DNA of 64,000 nucleotides, from assembly GCF_001244995.1 (NCBI RefSeq), contig NZ_LN869529.1, forward strand, positions 909,264-973,263, in the 5' to 3' direction. Below the pieces are notes generated by a model. It ran no database searches. It saw only the letters and a program-made list of their open reading frames with translations, and was not told the DNA's origin. A program made the position numbers and the translations under genes. This DNA is from Intestinimonas massiliensis (ex Afouda et al. 2020). Its GTDB lineage: Bacteria; Bacillota; Clostridia; Oscillospirales; Oscillospiraceae. Every line of letters starts with the position of its first letter. The stretch's first letter is position 1. Below are positions 36,912-46,471 of the stretch, one piece after another.

Positions 36912-37789
36912 CATGCCCTGGGGTGGGCCTTGATGTATACGTCCTTCAGCTTCTGTTTGACCAGTTGGGCATAAATCTGGGTGGATGAGATGTCTGCATG
37001 TCCCAACATCTCCTGGATGGAACGCAGGTCCGCCCCGTTTTCCAGCAGATGGGCGGCAAAGGAATGGCGCAGGGTATGCGGGGTAATGTCCTTTTTGATG
37101 CCGGCCTTCTCCTGATAGTGCTTGATGATCTTCCAAAAGCCCTGCCGGGACATACGCCTGCCGTTCATATTGAGGAACAGGGCGGTCTCCTCCGGGTCCT
37201 CCACCAGTTGCGGGCGCACGTCGCGGAGATAGTCGTTCAGGGCCCGGACCGCCGCCGGATACAGGGGGATGATCCGTTCCTTCCCCCTCCCCTCACAGCG
37301 GAGAAACCCGCCGGACAGGTTGAGATTGTCCACATTCAGGTCGATGAGCTCGGTGACCCGGATGCCCGTGGCATAGAGGAGCTCCAGCATGGCATGGTCC
37401 CGATAGCCCTTGGCGTCAATGCACTCCGGCTGGTCCAGGAAAAGCTCCACTTCCTTGCTGGTCAGGATCTGGGGCAGCTTACGCTGCACCTTGTCCGGGA
37501 CCACGCTTCGGGCCGGATTGACCGAAAGCCGGCCCGCATGGACCATATAGGCGTAAAACGACTTCAGGGAGGCCACTGCGCGGGTGACGGTGGAGACCGA
37601 CTTGCCCTTGCTGACGAGGTACTTGACGTAGCGCTCCACATCGCTCTGCGTTACGTCGTCCAGCGCACGTTCCTCCCGCTCCAGGTAGGCCGCAAACTGC
37701 CGAACGTCCCTCAGATAAGAGCTCAGGGTATTGGCAGAAGCCTTTTTTTCGGTTGTAAGAAATACCTCATAGTCCTTCAGAACGTCCAA
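36911..37789 (-). CDS. xerD: XerD-type tyrosine recombinase
   Basis: A 292-residue tyrosine recombinase from TTG 37,789, with AAGGT upstream; longer frames enter spoIIM. An N-terminal SAM-like core-binding domain (FLTTEKKASANTLSSYLRDV) is followed by the catalytic domain: Arg in YATGIRVTEL, His-x-x-Arg in TPHTLRHSFA, His in MLGHADIS and the nucleophile Tyr in TQIYAQ. It probably resolves chromosome dimers at dif. Position beside spoIIM is a known Firmicute arrangement. Confidence 0.92.
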   Translation of the reverse strand: MDVLKDYEVFLTTEKKASANTLSSYLRDVRQFAAYLEREERALDDVTQSDVERYVKYLVSKGKSVSTVTRAVASLKSFYAYMVHAGRLSVNPARSVVPDKVQRKLPQILTSKEVELFLDQPECIDAKGYRDHAMLELLYATGIRVTELIDLNVDNLNLSGGFLRCEGRGKERIIPLYPAAVRALNDYLRDVRPQLVEDPEETALFLNMNGRRMSRQGFWKIIKHYQEKAGIKKDITPHTLRHSFAAHLLENGADLRSIQEMLGHADISSTQIYAQLVKQKLKDVYIKAHPRA

Positions 37790-37814
37790 GCCAATACCTT
37801 CTCTACTCCAGGAT

Positions 37815-38444
37815 TCAAAACAGCGGGGACACCAGCCGGACCAGCGCGGGCACTGCCGCATACTCCAGCAGCGCACACAGACACAGCGCGGCGCTGCACA
37901 GGCCGCACCGCACCCAATACGCCCGGCCAAAGGGCAAACTCCGCTTGCCGTCTCCCAAAAATCGCCCGGCCAGCAGCCGGGCCGCCGCCAAGCTCTGCAC
38001 CCCCAGCACAAACAGGACGGGAATGGCCACCAGCCCCGTAACGCCAAAGGTGAGGAAGGCCAGCACCCCGCCCACGCCGCCGAACATGCGCACAAAGGAG
38101 GTGATGGCGAAGGATAGCAGAAAGCCCCGTATGGAAAACAGCACTGGGATGCCCAGCAGCCCCAGCCCCGTAAAGCCCATCAAAACAGCAAAGACCGGCC
38201 AGCGTATGGTGCTCCAGACCACGGATAACATATGAGGCGGCACCGCCTCACCGGCCCGGGCGGCGGTCAGATACCCCGTTACATAGGCGCGCAGCATATC
38301 GCCTCCGCCGCCGCCTACCTGAGCGGCCAGCCCGCAGCCCAGTACACCGCCCAAAGCAAAGGCGGCGGACACGACCACCAAAGCGGGCAATATGCCGCCT
38401 GCCGGTACATCCCATATCCTCACGATACGCTTTCTCACTCCCAT
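37815..38444 (-). CDS. spoIIM: Stage II sporulation protein M-like membrane protein
   Basis: A 209-residue protein with about five hydrophobic segments (residues 15-45, 75-100, 105-130, 130-155, 175-205), matching SpoIIM topology. SpoIIM is a subunit of the DMP complex (SpoIID-SpoIIM-SpoIIP) that drives engulfment. Start ATG 38,444 chosen because GAGGTG precedes it. The family call rests on topology, context next to xerD and motif style, so it is less certain than its neighbours. Confidence 0.72.
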   Translation of the reverse strand: MGVRKRIVRIWDVPAGGILPALVVVSAAFALGGVLGCGLAAQVGGGGGDMLRAYVTGYLTAARAGEAVPPHMLSVVWSTIRWPVFAVLMGFTGLGLLGIPVLFSIRGFLLSFAITSFVRMFGGVGGVLAFLTFGVTGLVAIPVLFVLGVQSLAAARLLAGRFLGDGKRSLPFGRAYWVRCGLCSAALCLCALLEYAAVPALVRLVSPLF

Positions 38445-38490
38445 GGCCGTCACCTCTCTCTGACAGCCTATGAGACAAGCGTTGGGATTA

Positions 38491-39291
38491 TTACCGGCCC
38501 AGCTCCCTGGATCGCTGGGTGCAGCGGCGCATGGCCTCCAGCATGAGACCCTCGTAGTTCAGCTCATCGAAGGCCGAAAGAGAGGCCAGCGTCGTTCCGC
38601 CGGGCGAGCAGACCTGTCTGCGCAGCTCTCCCGGAGTTTTTCCGCTCTCCTGTAGCAGCTTGGCGCACCCCTCCATGGTCTTGGCCGTCAACCGCAGGGC
38701 AGTACCGGCGTCGATCCCCACCGAGACCGCCCGCTGGACCATGACCTCGGCCATGCGGAAAAACCAGGCGGGAGAAGAGCCGTTCACGTTGATGATATCG
38801 TCCATCTGCCCCTCGGGGATCACCGCCACCTCGCCAGCCGCGGAAAAGAGCTTCAGCACCGTCTGAAAAAGCGCAGGCGGTACGTCCGGCGCTTCCGCCA
38901 CCGCCGTGGCGCCCACCCCCACCATCAGCGGCGTGTTGGGCATTGCACGCACCACGTGGGCGCCGGGCAGCATTTCCCGCAGGTAGGCGGTGGAAACGCC
39001 CGCCGCGATGGATACCACACACCTGCCAGCCGTCACACAGCCCAGTCTGGGAAGCACATCCCCAAACATTTGGGGCTTGATGCCCAGCACGATCACGCTG
39101 GCCTGCTCCGCCACCCGGCGGTTGTCGGTGGTCGTATGGACGCCCCGTTCCCGAAAAGAGGCCAGCTTGCCTTCACTGCGATTGGAGAGCCAGACCTGTC
39201 CGGGCGCGACCAGGCCCTGGGACAGCACCCCGTTCAATATGGCGGAATTCATATTTCCAGCCCCGATAAAGCCCAAAATCAGCTCATCCAT
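38491..39291 (-). CDS. proC: Pyrroline-5-carboxylate reductase
   Basis: A 266-residue ProC. Rossmann start LGFIGAGNMNSAILNG; the conserved AMPNTPLMVGVGATA and the C-terminal ELRRQVCSPGGTTLASL follow. It makes the last step of proline synthesis. It has its own promoter. Confidence 0.96.
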   Translation of the reverse strand: MDELILGFIGAGNMNSAILNGVLSQGLVAPGQVWLSNRSEGKLASFRERGVHTTTDNRRVAEQASVIVLGIKPQMFGDVLPRLGCVTAGRCVVSIAAGVSTAYLREMLPGAHVVRAMPNTPLMVGVGATAVAEAPDVPPALFQTVLKLFSAAGEVAVIPEGQMDDIINVNGSSPAWFFRMAEVMVQRAVSVGIDAGTALRLTAKTMEGCAKLLQESGKTPGELRRQVCSPGGTTLASLSAFDELNYEGLMLEAMRRCTQRSRELGR

Positions 39292-39372
39292 GGCAAGTAT
39301 TCCTCTTTCTTTTTCTCAAATGGTGTAAATACTATAATCGAAGCTACTGCAATATGCAATGGCTTCCAGGGG

Positions 39373-39400
39373 ATTTTATCATTTTTGTGTATTATGTCAA
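39373..39400 (-). promoter_or_regulatory. Promoter of proC
   Basis: TTGACA (39,395-39,400) and TAAAAT (39,373-39,378) on the minus strand, 16 bases apart, about 80 bases upstream of the proC start. Confidence 0.7.
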
Positions 39401-39434
39401 TGCATTATGTATACTGAATTATGTAAATCGCAAG

Positions 39435-39479
39435 GATAAGGAGCTGGGCGGTGTATCGCGCACCGCCCAGCTCCTTATC
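39435..39479. repeat. Long perfect inverted repeat
   Basis: A 19-bp perfect stem (gataaggagctgggcggtg / caccgcccagctccttatc) with a seven-base loop, in the gap between proC and the SCIFF maturase gene. There is no T-run on either strand, so it is not a typical terminator. The rest of the 39,292-39,588 gap holds the proC promoter and an AT-rich stretch at about 39,550-39,590 with no gene that I can see. Confidence 0.7.
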
Positions 39480-39588
39480 TAAATATAGTGCTTTCAGCAT
39501 TTGCAACCGCAAGATTTTGCTATTTCCCGCAGGATAGCCGCCGCGGGCCATGGTATACTCTCTGTATAATTACATTTTGTATAAGCTA

Positions 39589-40947
39589 TCAGCCCATACC
39601 GGCTGCCAGGGCCTTTAACGCAATGGCGCACTCCAGCCGTTTGCGCTCCATCTCGCACCCCACATGGTTGGGCTTTTTTATGTCTCCATTTACGAGCAGA
39701 TTAGAGGCGCTGCATCCGCCGCTGCAATAGAAGCGGGCCCAGCAGTCCCGGCACTCCTCCCTGGTGTAGATGTTCAGGCAGGAGAACCGATGGGACAGCT
39801 CCATATCGAAGCTGCCGTCGGACAGGCTTCCAATTTTGTACGCGGGATTGCCCACAAACTGGTGGCAGGGGTAGATGTCCCCTTCCGGCGTGACGGCCAC
39901 ATACTCGCAGCCCGCCCCACAGCCCCGCAGCCGTTTGATGACGCAGGGGCCCTGGGCCAGGTCCACATTGAAGTGGAAGAAGTTCACGTCGGTCCGGTCC
40001 TTCAGCTTCTCCGCCAGCTTCTCATACTGCTCCAGAACCACCGGCAGATCCTCATCCTTCAGCGCATAGCCGCAGGTCTCCTTCCCCACTACCGGCTCCA
40101 CAGAGACGTTGCGGAAGCCCAGGTCCGCCATATGCATGACATCCTCGGCAAAGTCCAGATTATAGTGGGTAAAGGTGCCCCGCAGGTAGTAGTCCTTAGT
40201 CCCGCGGCCCGCCACCAGCTTTTGGAACTTGGGAACAATAACCTCATAGCTCCCCTTCCCGTTGACCGTCTTGCGCATGCGGTCGTTGACCTGGGGCCGC
40301 CCGTCCAGTGAAAGGACGGCGTTGGACATCTCCCGGTTGATGTAGTCGATGTTCTCATCGTCCAGCAGGACTCCGTTGGTGGTAATCGTAAAGCGGAAAC
40401 ACTTACCGGCCTTTTTCTCGATGGAGCGTGCATAGGCTACTGTGGCCTTGACGGTATCCATCGCCATCAGCGGCTCGCCGCCGAAGAAGTCCACCTCAAT
40501 ATTCCGGCGGCTGCCGGAGCGCTGGATGACAAAATCAATGGCCCGTTTTGCGGTCTCAATGTCCATGATCTTCCGACCGGTACCGAAGTCGCCGGTGGAC
40601 GCAAAACAATACTGGCAGCGCAGGTTGCAGTCGTGGGAGACGTGGAGGCAAAGGGCCTTGATGGGGGCGGACTGCTGCAGGGCGGTGGCCGCCGCGGGGT
40701 CCACATAGTCATCCTCCACAAAGAGCAGCCCGTTCCCGGCCAGCTCCCGCAGGTCCTGCCATCCCTCCTCCACCGCCTCTGTGCGGTATTCGGGTAGCCG
40801 AGCCAGGAGCTCCGGCGGACAGTGCTCTGCCATGGGGGGCTCCACCAGGGGCAGCAGGCGGTAGGTCAGGTCGTCCAGTACATGGACGGCCCCGCTGTTT
40901 ACGTCCACGGCGAGTTTGACGCCGAGGGCTTCAAATGTATGTACCAT
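39589..40947 (-). CDS. scfB: Thioether-forming SCIFF peptide maturase (radical SAM)
   Basis: A 452-residue radical SAM/SPASM enzyme. The SAM cluster motif is CNLRCQYCFAS and is followed by FFGGEPLM. A seven-Cys SPASM region ends the protein (CGYALKDE, CGAGCEYVAV, CHQFVG, CRDCWARFYCSGGCSA). The gene for the 47-residue SCIFF peptide lies directly upstream on the same strand. It is expected to link Cys thiols to a Thr alpha-carbon in that peptide. The final biological role of SCIFF products is still open. Confidence 0.93.
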   Translation of the reverse strand: MVHTFEALGVKLAVDVNSGAVHVLDDLTYRLLPLVEPPMAEHCPPELLARLPEYRTEAVEEGWQDLRELAGNGLLFVEDDYVDPAAATALQQSAPIKALCLHVSHDCNLRCQYCFASTGDFGTGRKIMDIETAKRAIDFVIQRSGSRRNIEVDFFGGEPLMAMDTVKATVAYARSIEKKAGKCFRFTITTNGVLLDDENIDYINREMSNAVLSLDGRPQVNDRMRKTVNGKGSYEVIVPKFQKLVAGRGTKDYYLRGTFTHYNLDFAEDVMHMADLGFRNVSVEPVVGKETCGYALKDEDLPVVLEQYEKLAEKLKDRTDVNFFHFNVDLAQGPCVIKRLRGCGAGCEYVAVTPEGDIYPCHQFVGNPAYKIGSLSDGSFDMELSHRFSCLNIYTREECRDCWARFYCSGGCSASNLLVNGDIKKPNHVGCEMERKRLECAIALKALAAGMG

Positions 40948-40967
40948 CTTTCTTTCCTTTCGGGCAT

Positions 40968-40996
40968 GGAAAAAGGGTGGGGACCCCCACCCTTTC
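40968..40996 (-). terminator. Partial terminator between the SCIFF peptide and its maturase
   Basis: Stem gggtgggg / ccccaccc, flanked by A and T runs (minus strand CCCTTTTTCC), 17 bases after the peptide stop and 21 before the maturase start. Some readthrough must reach the maturase. Confidence 0.75.
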
Positions 40997-41012
40997 CAAT
41001 CGTCTCAGAATC

Positions 41013-41156
41013 TTACTGGTTGTTCTCGCACTTCTGGTTGGCAACGGTGCAGGAGGTCTTGCAGGCAGACTGACAAGAGGTCTGGCACTCGCCGCAGCCG
41101 CCGTGGGCAGCGCTCTGCTTCAGCGTGGCGCCGTTGAGCGTTTTGATATGGGTCAT
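41013..41156 (-). CDS. scfA: SCIFF (six-cysteines-in-forty-five) peptide precursor
   Basis: A 47-residue peptide starting at ATG 41,156 with MTHIKTLNGATLKQSAA, followed by six cysteines at 21, 24, 28, 32, 36 and 43. The pattern is the class-wide Clostridia SCIFF peptide, substrate of the neighbouring radical SAM maturase, which makes a Cys-Thr thioether. It is too short for most gene callers. Confidence 0.95.
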   Translation of the reverse strand: MTHIKTLNGATLKQSAAHGGCGECQTSCQSACKTSCTVANQKCENNQ

Positions 41157-41220
41157 GGTATCTCCCCCCTATATGTAGCATTTGGGTGAATTATAGCACA
41201 GCATCCCATGTTTTTCAATC

Positions 41221-41637
41221 TTATTTTTTTCTCCGCTTCTTTTTTGGCTTGGAGCCCATCAGTCCGGCCGCCGCGCCGCCGCACAATCCCCCGCACAGCA
41301 GACCCAGTCCGCCCGCCTCCAAGGACATGCTCTCAAACAGCAGGACGCCCACGGTGAGCAGCAGCAGGAAGAACACCGCTCCGACCGCCAGGCCCACGAT
41401 CAGGGCCCGGGAGCCCCAGCGCCGCACCGCTGTCATCGCACCGGCAAAGCCGCCGATCACGCAGCTCACCACCGCCATCTGGTACATCAGCCCCTCCTGA
41501 AGCCAGCCGCCTGAGATTCCGATCGAGCACAGGAACAGGAACATGAGGCAGACCGCCAGCGCGACGACGCCGCCCAGCAGAATATTGGTCATGGCCCGGA
41601 CCAGCCGCGTCCCCTGATCCTCTTCCGTCTTGCGCAT
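41221..41637 (-). CDS. TIGR04086 family membrane protein
   Basis: A 138-residue protein from ATG 41,637 with four predicted transmembrane segments (about 18-38, 48-70, 78-100, 108-128) and a very basic C-terminus (SKPKKKRRKK). It matches the TIGR04086 pattern, found beside SCIFF or yajC genes in Clostridia. Function unknown. Confidence 0.8.
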   Translation of the reverse strand: MRKTEEDQGTRLVRAMTNILLGGVVALAVCLMFLFLCSIGISGGWLQEGLMYQMAVVSCVIGGFAGAMTAVRRWGSRALIVGLAVGAVFFLLLLTVGVLLFESMSLEAGGLGLLCGGLCGGAAAGLMGSKPKKKRRKK

Positions 41638-41715
41638 AAAACACCCTCCTCGCAACAGCTTTGTACAGCCTATGCGGGGAGGGTGCTTGTCATGCTATTT
41701 TGTTCGAAAGGAATG

Positions 41716-41997
41716 TTACTTCGTCTCTTCGGTGGTCTGGGCGCCCTTGGTGGAAATGGCCCACTTGGCGAACTCCATCCGTACACGGTCCGCGCCGGTC
41801 TCGATGACGATGCTCTCATCCTTTACGGCGCAGATCGTGCCGAGGATGCCGCCGATGGTGGTGATTTCATCCCCTACCTTCAGGGAGTTTCGCATCTCGT
41901 TGAGCTGTTTTTTCTTCTTGTTCTCCGGGCGAATGAGCATGAAGTAGAAGATGACCAGCATCACTACAATCATACCAATGGTTCCGAACTGCTCCAA
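41716..41997 (-). CDS. yajC: Preprotein translocase accessory subunit YajC
   Basis: A 93-residue YajC: one N-terminal helix (IGMIVVMLVIFYFMLIRPEN) and the KQLNEMRNSLKVGDEITTIGGI motif. It associates with SecDF-YidC in the membrane. It lies downstream of tgt on the same strand, the normal tgt-yajC order. Confidence 0.96.
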   Translation of the reverse strand: MEQFGTIGMIVVMLVIFYFMLIRPENKKKKQLNEMRNSLKVGDEITTIGGILGTICAVKDESIVIETGADRVRMEFAKWAISTKGAQTTEETK

Positions 41998-42124
41998 AGT
42001 AATTCCCTCCAGTGATTTTAGCGTGTCGTTTGTGCCGGCCGGTACACGGCATTGCAGTATATTATACAGGTTGCGGTCATAATTGACAAGCCTTTTTCAA
42101 AATTTTGCGTCTTTTGACCCCGTT

Positions 42125-43255
42125 TCAAATCCGTCCATCCAGTTTCTGGGAGTACATGTGCCGAAACGCCTGGAAGCACCCCTGATCCAGCGCCTGACGG
42201 ATGCGGGCGGTCAGCTCGTTGTAGAACCAGAGGTTATGCAGGACGGCCAGGCGCATGGCCAGCATCTCTCCTGCCACGAACAGGTGGCGGAGATAGGCCC
42301 GGGAGAAAGAGCGGCAGGCGGGACAGCCGCAGTTGGGGTCGATGGGCCGCTCATCCAGCTTGTACTTCTCATTTTTGATGTTCATGGCCCCCTCCCAGGT
42401 GAAGAGCTTGGCGTGCCTGGCGTTGCGGGCCGGCATCACGCAGTCGAAGAAATCCACCCCTCGGGCCACGCCCTCAATGATGTTGGAGGGCGTGCCCACC
42501 CCCATCAGATAGCGGGGCTTGTCCGCCGGCATGTGGGGCTCCACCGCGTCGATGATGTCGTACATCACCTGGGTCTCCTCCCCCACCGCCAGACCGCCGA
42601 TGGCGTAGCCGTCGCAGTCCAGCTTGGCGATCGCGTCCATATGCCACACGCGCAGGTCGGGGTAAGTCCCCCCCTGGTTGATGCCGAACAGCATCTGATG
42701 CGGATTGACCGCGCCGGGCTGGGCGTTGAGCCTCTCGTGCTCCTCCTTACAGCGCACCAGCCAGCGGTAAGTCCGCTCACAGGAGGGCTTGACATACTCA
42801 TAGGTAGACGGGTTGGCCACACATTCGTCAAAGGCCATGGCCACATCGGAGCCCAGATGGGACTGGATGCGCATGGACTCCTCCGGCCCCATGAAGATGC
42901 GCCGCCCGTCGATGTGAGAGGCGAAGGTGACCCCCTCCTCGGTGATCTTCCGCAGGCCGGAGAGGGAGAACACCTGAAACCCACCGCTGTCGGTCAGGAT
43001 CGGCCCCTTCCAGTCCATGAATCTGTGGAGCCCCCCCAGGTCCCGCACCACCTCGTCTCCCGGCCTGAGGTGGAGGTGATAGGTATTGGACAATTCGATC
43101 TGGCAGCCGATCTCCGCCAGATCATGGGCGGAGACCGCCCCCTTGATGGCCCCCTGAGTCCCTACGTTCATAAACACCGGGGTCTGCGCCGTGCCATGAG
43201 CACAGGTAAAAACGCCCCGCCGGGCGCGGCCTTCGGTTTTGATGACTTCAAACAT
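42125..43255 (-). CDS. tgt: tRNA-guanine transglycosylase
   Basis: A 376-residue Tgt. The nucleophile/base-binding Asp sits in TDSGGFQVFSL, the second catalytic Asp in DCVMPARNARHAKLF, and the zinc site in CGCPACRSFSRAYLRH. It swaps preQ1 into the wobble position of tRNAs with GUN anticodons. QueA (43,548-44,573) acts next in the same pathway. Confidence 0.98.
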   Translation of the reverse strand: MFEVIKTEGRARRGVFTCAHGTAQTPVFMNVGTQGAIKGAVSAHDLAEIGCQIELSNTYHLHLRPGDEVVRDLGGLHRFMDWKGPILTDSGGFQVFSLSGLRKITEEGVTFASHIDGRRIFMGPEESMRIQSHLGSDVAMAFDECVANPSTYEYVKPSCERTYRWLVRCKEEHERLNAQPGAVNPHQMLFGINQGGTYPDLRVWHMDAIAKLDCDGYAIGGLAVGEETQVMYDIIDAVEPHMPADKPRYLMGVGTPSNIIEGVARGVDFFDCVMPARNARHAKLFTWEGAMNIKNEKYKLDERPIDPNCGCPACRSFSRAYLRHLFVAGEMLAMRLAVLHNLWFYNELTARIRQALDQGCFQAFRHMYSQKLDGRI

Positions 43256-43277
43256 GCACGTTTACTCCTACATTTCT

Positions 43278-43532
43278 CTATAAAGTCTGGAAGAAGGCCC
43301 TCAGCTCTTCCCTTTTCTCTGCGGCCAGTTCCTTTTTGGGGATGCCCTCTATAGCCCCCTCCAGCGCTTGAAGCTGGTTCAGACAGGCGCCGGGGTCCAC
43401 CTGGACCCGGATGCGGCGCAAAGCCTCCATGCTCCCCAGCTTACGGAGCTGTTCCGGCGTCTCCACGCCGATCTTCCGCAGATTGGCCGCAAGCACAGGG
43501 CCGATGTTGGGCAGGTCCGTCAATCGGTTCAT
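43278..43532 (-). CDS. TfoX/Sxy C-terminal domain-like protein
   Basis: An 84-residue protein: a helix-hairpin-helix-like LTDLPNIGPVLAANLRKIGV and a helical second half (EALEGAIEGIPKKEL), like the C-terminal domain of TfoX/Sxy. Only this domain is present; the N-terminal TfoX domain is missing. Its role in this setting, between tgt and queA, is unknown. Confidence 0.82.
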   Translation of the reverse strand: MNRLTDLPNIGPVLAANLRKIGVETPEQLRKLGSMEALRRIRVQVDPGACLNQLQALEGAIEGIPKKELAAEKREELRAFFQTL

Positions 43533-43547
43533 GGATTTCTCCTCCCT

Positions 43548-44573
43548 CTAGTAAATGAACATCGCATCGCCAAAACTAAAGAAACGGTAGCGCTCCCGCA
43601 CCGCCTCCTCATAGGCCGCCAGAATGTGCTCCCGGCCCGCCAGCGCCGAGACCAGCATGACCAGCGTGGACTCCGGCAGATGAAAATTGGTGACCAGCGC
43701 GTCCAGCACCTTGAACCGATAGCCCGGATAGATGAAAATATCGGTCCAGCCCGCGGAGGCCTTCAGGGTGCCGTCCTCACCGGCCCAGGACTCGATGGTC
43801 CGGCAGGAGGTGGTCCCCACGCAGACGACCCGCCCGCCGGTTTGCTTGGTCCGGTTGATAATGTCCGCCGTCTCCTGCGGGATCATGCAGTACTCCGCGT
43901 GCATCTCATGGTCGGTGATCTCGTCCTCCTTCACCGGCCGGAAGGTCCCCAGGCCCACGTGCAGCGTCACGTAGCACAGGCTGACTCCCATGGCCTGGAT
44001 CTGATCCAGGAGCTCTCTGGTGAAGTGGAGCCCGGCCGTGGGAGCGGCGGCGGAGCCCACCTGTCTGGAATACACCGTCTGGTAGCGCTCCGGGTCGTTG
44101 AGCTCTTTCTTGATGTAGGGGGGCAGCGGCATTTTTCCCAGCCGCTCCAGGGTCTCTAGGAAGATCCCCTCATAGTCGAAGCGAATCAGCCGATTGCCTC
44201 CCTCCAGGGCCTCCAGGACCTCGGCCGTCAGCGCACCTTCCCCAAAGGAGAGCCGCGTCCCCGGCTTCACCTTCCGCCCGGGCCGGACCAGGCACTCCCA
44301 CACCTGATCGCCCCGATCCACCAGCAGCAGCACCTCTGCCGCCCCGCCGGTGGGCTCCCGGCGTCCCAGCAGCCGGGCGGGCAGCACCCGGGAGTCGTTC
44401 ATCACCAGGCAGTCCCCCGGCCGCAGCAGCCGGGGCAGATCGTAAAAATGTCCGTGGCCGGTCTCCCCGGTGCGCTTGTCCAGCGTCAGCAGGCGGGAAC
44501 CATCCCGCCGCTCCAGCGGCGTCTGCGCGATGAGCTCCGGCGGCAAATCATAGTAAAAATCGGATGTCTTCAT
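43548..44573 (-). CDS. queA: S-adenosylmethionine:tRNA ribosyltransferase-isomerase
   Basis: A 341-residue QueA from ATG 44,573 ([19 protein letters not shown]). Motifs: [32 protein letters not shown] and TNFHLPEST. It makes epoxyqueuosine in tRNA after Tgt. The longer frame upstream runs into the SpoIID-like gene region. Confidence 0.97.
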   Translation of the reverse strand: MKTSDFYYDLPPELIAQTPLERRDGSRLLTLDKRTGETGHGHFYDLPRLLRPGDCLVMNDSRVLPARLLGRREPTGGAAEVLLLVDRGDQVWECLVRPGRKVKPGTRLSFGEGALTAEVLEALEGGNRLIRFDYEGIFLETLERLGKMPLPPYIKKELNDPERYQTVYSRQVGSAAAPTAGLHFTRELLDQIQAMGVSLCYVTLHVGLGTFRPVKEDEITDHEMHAEYCMIPQETADIINRTKQTGGRVVCVGTTSCRTIESWAGEDGTLKASAGWTDIFIYPGYRFKVLDALVTNFHLPESTLVMLVSALAGREHILAAYEEAVRERYRFFSFGDAMFIY

Positions 44574-44595
44574 AAAGATTATGTCACTGCTTTCC

Positions 44596-46245
44596 TTACC
44601 GGACCTCAACGCCGGTAAAATAAAATTTGAGGATTTCCTCATAGGTATGGCCCCGCCTGGCCATGGCATTCGCCCCCCACTGGCTCATCCCCACGTTGTG
44701 GCCCCAGCCGTAGGTGGTGACGGTGAAGGTGTTCCCCGACGCGGCTTCTCCCTCCATCCGGGCGATTCCGTCGCGGGTGACCACATAGGGCATAGAGCCG
44801 GAGGGCACCTGGCTTACGTTTCCGCTGCCGTTTACCGCGTAGACGCCGCTCATGGAGGGCAAAACGCCATCCTTATTCACATAGTAGCCAGCCCCGCTGC
44901 CAGAGATGGTGTAGCGCTGGGACCGCAGCCCGAAAAAGGTGCGGGCCTTTTCCTTGGAAAAGGACCAGCTCTTCCCCGCCGCGTCGAACACCGTTACGGT
45001 AAGCACATTGCCGGTGGGCGTCGTCTCGGTGACCCGAAAATCCACCACGTCGGCACACATGTAATTTTTGGAGTGAAGCAGCTCCTTCAGTTCCCGTTTG
45101 GTAAACGTGACAGTGGAGGTGTATTTTTCGATTTGGCTGGCCACATCGGCCTCGTAGGGGTCCACGACTCCCTTCAGATAGGGCATGTCCACATCTGACC
45201 GCCAGACGTTGCCCACGCTCTCGGTGGCGCCGCCGTCGCAGGAAAAGTAAAAGGTCTGTGCCATGCGGCCGCCGTACCAGACGTGCTTTCCCGCCGTCTC
45301 CTCCGCCGCCCGGGCGGTGTTCGTTCCCGTCCAGGCCGTACCAAAATAGACCTGACAGTCGGTACTCCCGCAGACATCGAAGCCGTTGGAGCTGTGCTTG
45401 TTCCGATTCATGGCGGCATAGGTGCGCGCGCATACCGCCTGCGCCTTCAGCGCCTCCAGCGGCCAGGAGTTGCTCATCTCCCGGGAGATCACGCAGTTGA
45501 CATAGTCCTCCATGGGCACGAAGTTGACCACCGTGAGGTTTCCTCCGGAGCGGCGCTGGTATTGGAAGTCCCCATAATAGCGGTAGCCCCGGAAGTGGGT
45601 GACGGTTTTGACACCGTCCTCCAGGCCGGGACGGACCGCCAGCGAGACGCCTGCGCCTCCGTCGAACTGGAAGAGGACCCGGCTGGTGCCGGTCCGGACC
45701 ACCGAGACACCGCTGCTGCTGGTGCCAACCGCCTCAGCTCCCGCCGCGCCCAGGGCGGCTGCCGCGGCGTTGGCCTCGCCACTGGTGAGATAGGCCCCCA
45801 CCCGCACATAGTATGTCCCTTCTATCCAGGCCGGAAACCCGCCGGACACCGACACGGCCGCCTCCTGCGCCGCCTCAAAGGTGCCGTATGCCGTCGGGAG
45901 CTGGACGTGCCAGCAGCCCACCGCAATGTCGGAGGTGATGGTGTCATAATACCCGGCCCAGTCCCCCACCTTGCCGTAATAGACGTTTTGGGTCTTGACC
46001 ACGGAGATGGCGCTCTCCCCCGTGCTGCCCACCGGGCAGAACCGCGCGTCCCCGTCCAAATAGCCGAAACGATAGCCCGTACCCACATCGTTGAGCAGGT
46101 TGGCGCCGGGCAGGGCGCTGCTTCCGTAAAACAGCCCCACCCGTATCACATCCTGCTCCGCCGCGTCCGCTGCTGAGACTACACCGGACAGACATATGAC
46201 CGCAGCAAAAAGAATCGCCGCAAATTGTATGATTTTTTTGCCCAT
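44596..46245 (-). CDS. Secreted SpoIID/LytB-domain protein
   Basis: A 549-residue protein with a signal peptide ([21 protein letters not shown] ends near residue 25). The SpoIID/LytB domain starts near 220: [33 protein letters not shown] and, near the end, [15 protein letters not shown], a pattern seen in SpoIID. SpoIID proteins cut glycan strands without a peptide stem during engulfment. The N-terminal half is not a standard domain to me, except for an SPOR-like sequence ([18 protein letters not shown]). It is longer than Bacillus SpoIID, so it may be a paralog, not the engulfment enzyme itself. Confidence 0.85.
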   Translation of the reverse strand: MGKKIIQFAAILFAAVICLSGVVSAADAAEQDVIRVGLFYGSSALPGANLLNDVGTGYRFGYLDGDARFCPVGSTGESAISVVKTQNVYYGKVGDWAGYYDTITSDIAVGCWHVQLPTAYGTFEAAQEAAVSVSGGFPAWIEGTYYVRVGAYLTSGEANAAAAALGAAGAEAVGTSSSGVSVVRTGTSRVLFQFDGGAGVSLAVRPGLEDGVKTVTHFRGYRYYGDFQYQRRSGGNLTVVNFVPMEDYVNCVISREMSNSWPLEALKAQAVCARTYAAMNRNKHSSNGFDVCGSTDCQVYFGTAWTGTNTARAAEETAGKHVWYGGRMAQTFYFSCDGGATESVGNVWRSDVDMPYLKGVVDPYEADVASQIEKYTSTVTFTKRELKELLHSKNYMCADVVDFRVTETTPTGNVLTVTVFDAAGKSWSFSKEKARTFFGLRSQRYTISGSGAGYYVNKDGVLPSMSGVYAVNGSGNVSQVPSGSMPYVVTRDGIARMEGEAASGNTFTVTTYGWGHNVGMSQWGANAMARRGHTYEEILKFYFTGVEVR

Positions 46246-46471
46246 GTGGCCGCTCCATTTCTCTGAATCGCCGGTTTACAGTAGTAAAGAATTGTGTTAG
46301 GATATACCAAATATACAAACTCACCGACAAAATCTTCGCGGGAAATATCCAGTTTTGTCATTATACTACAGGTTCTGTCCCTCTTTCAACTGCTGTTTTC
46401 TCCGAGGGAGGGGAAACTCTGACCTGCTTCCGGTATAGAATGGTAATAACGAGACAATGGAGGTCTGCAGC

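Noticed and set aside
36911-37789. xerD as a second integrase for a mobile element
   Set aside because: It has the normal XerD length and sits with spoIIM in its usual chromosomal setting, with no att-like repeats nearby.
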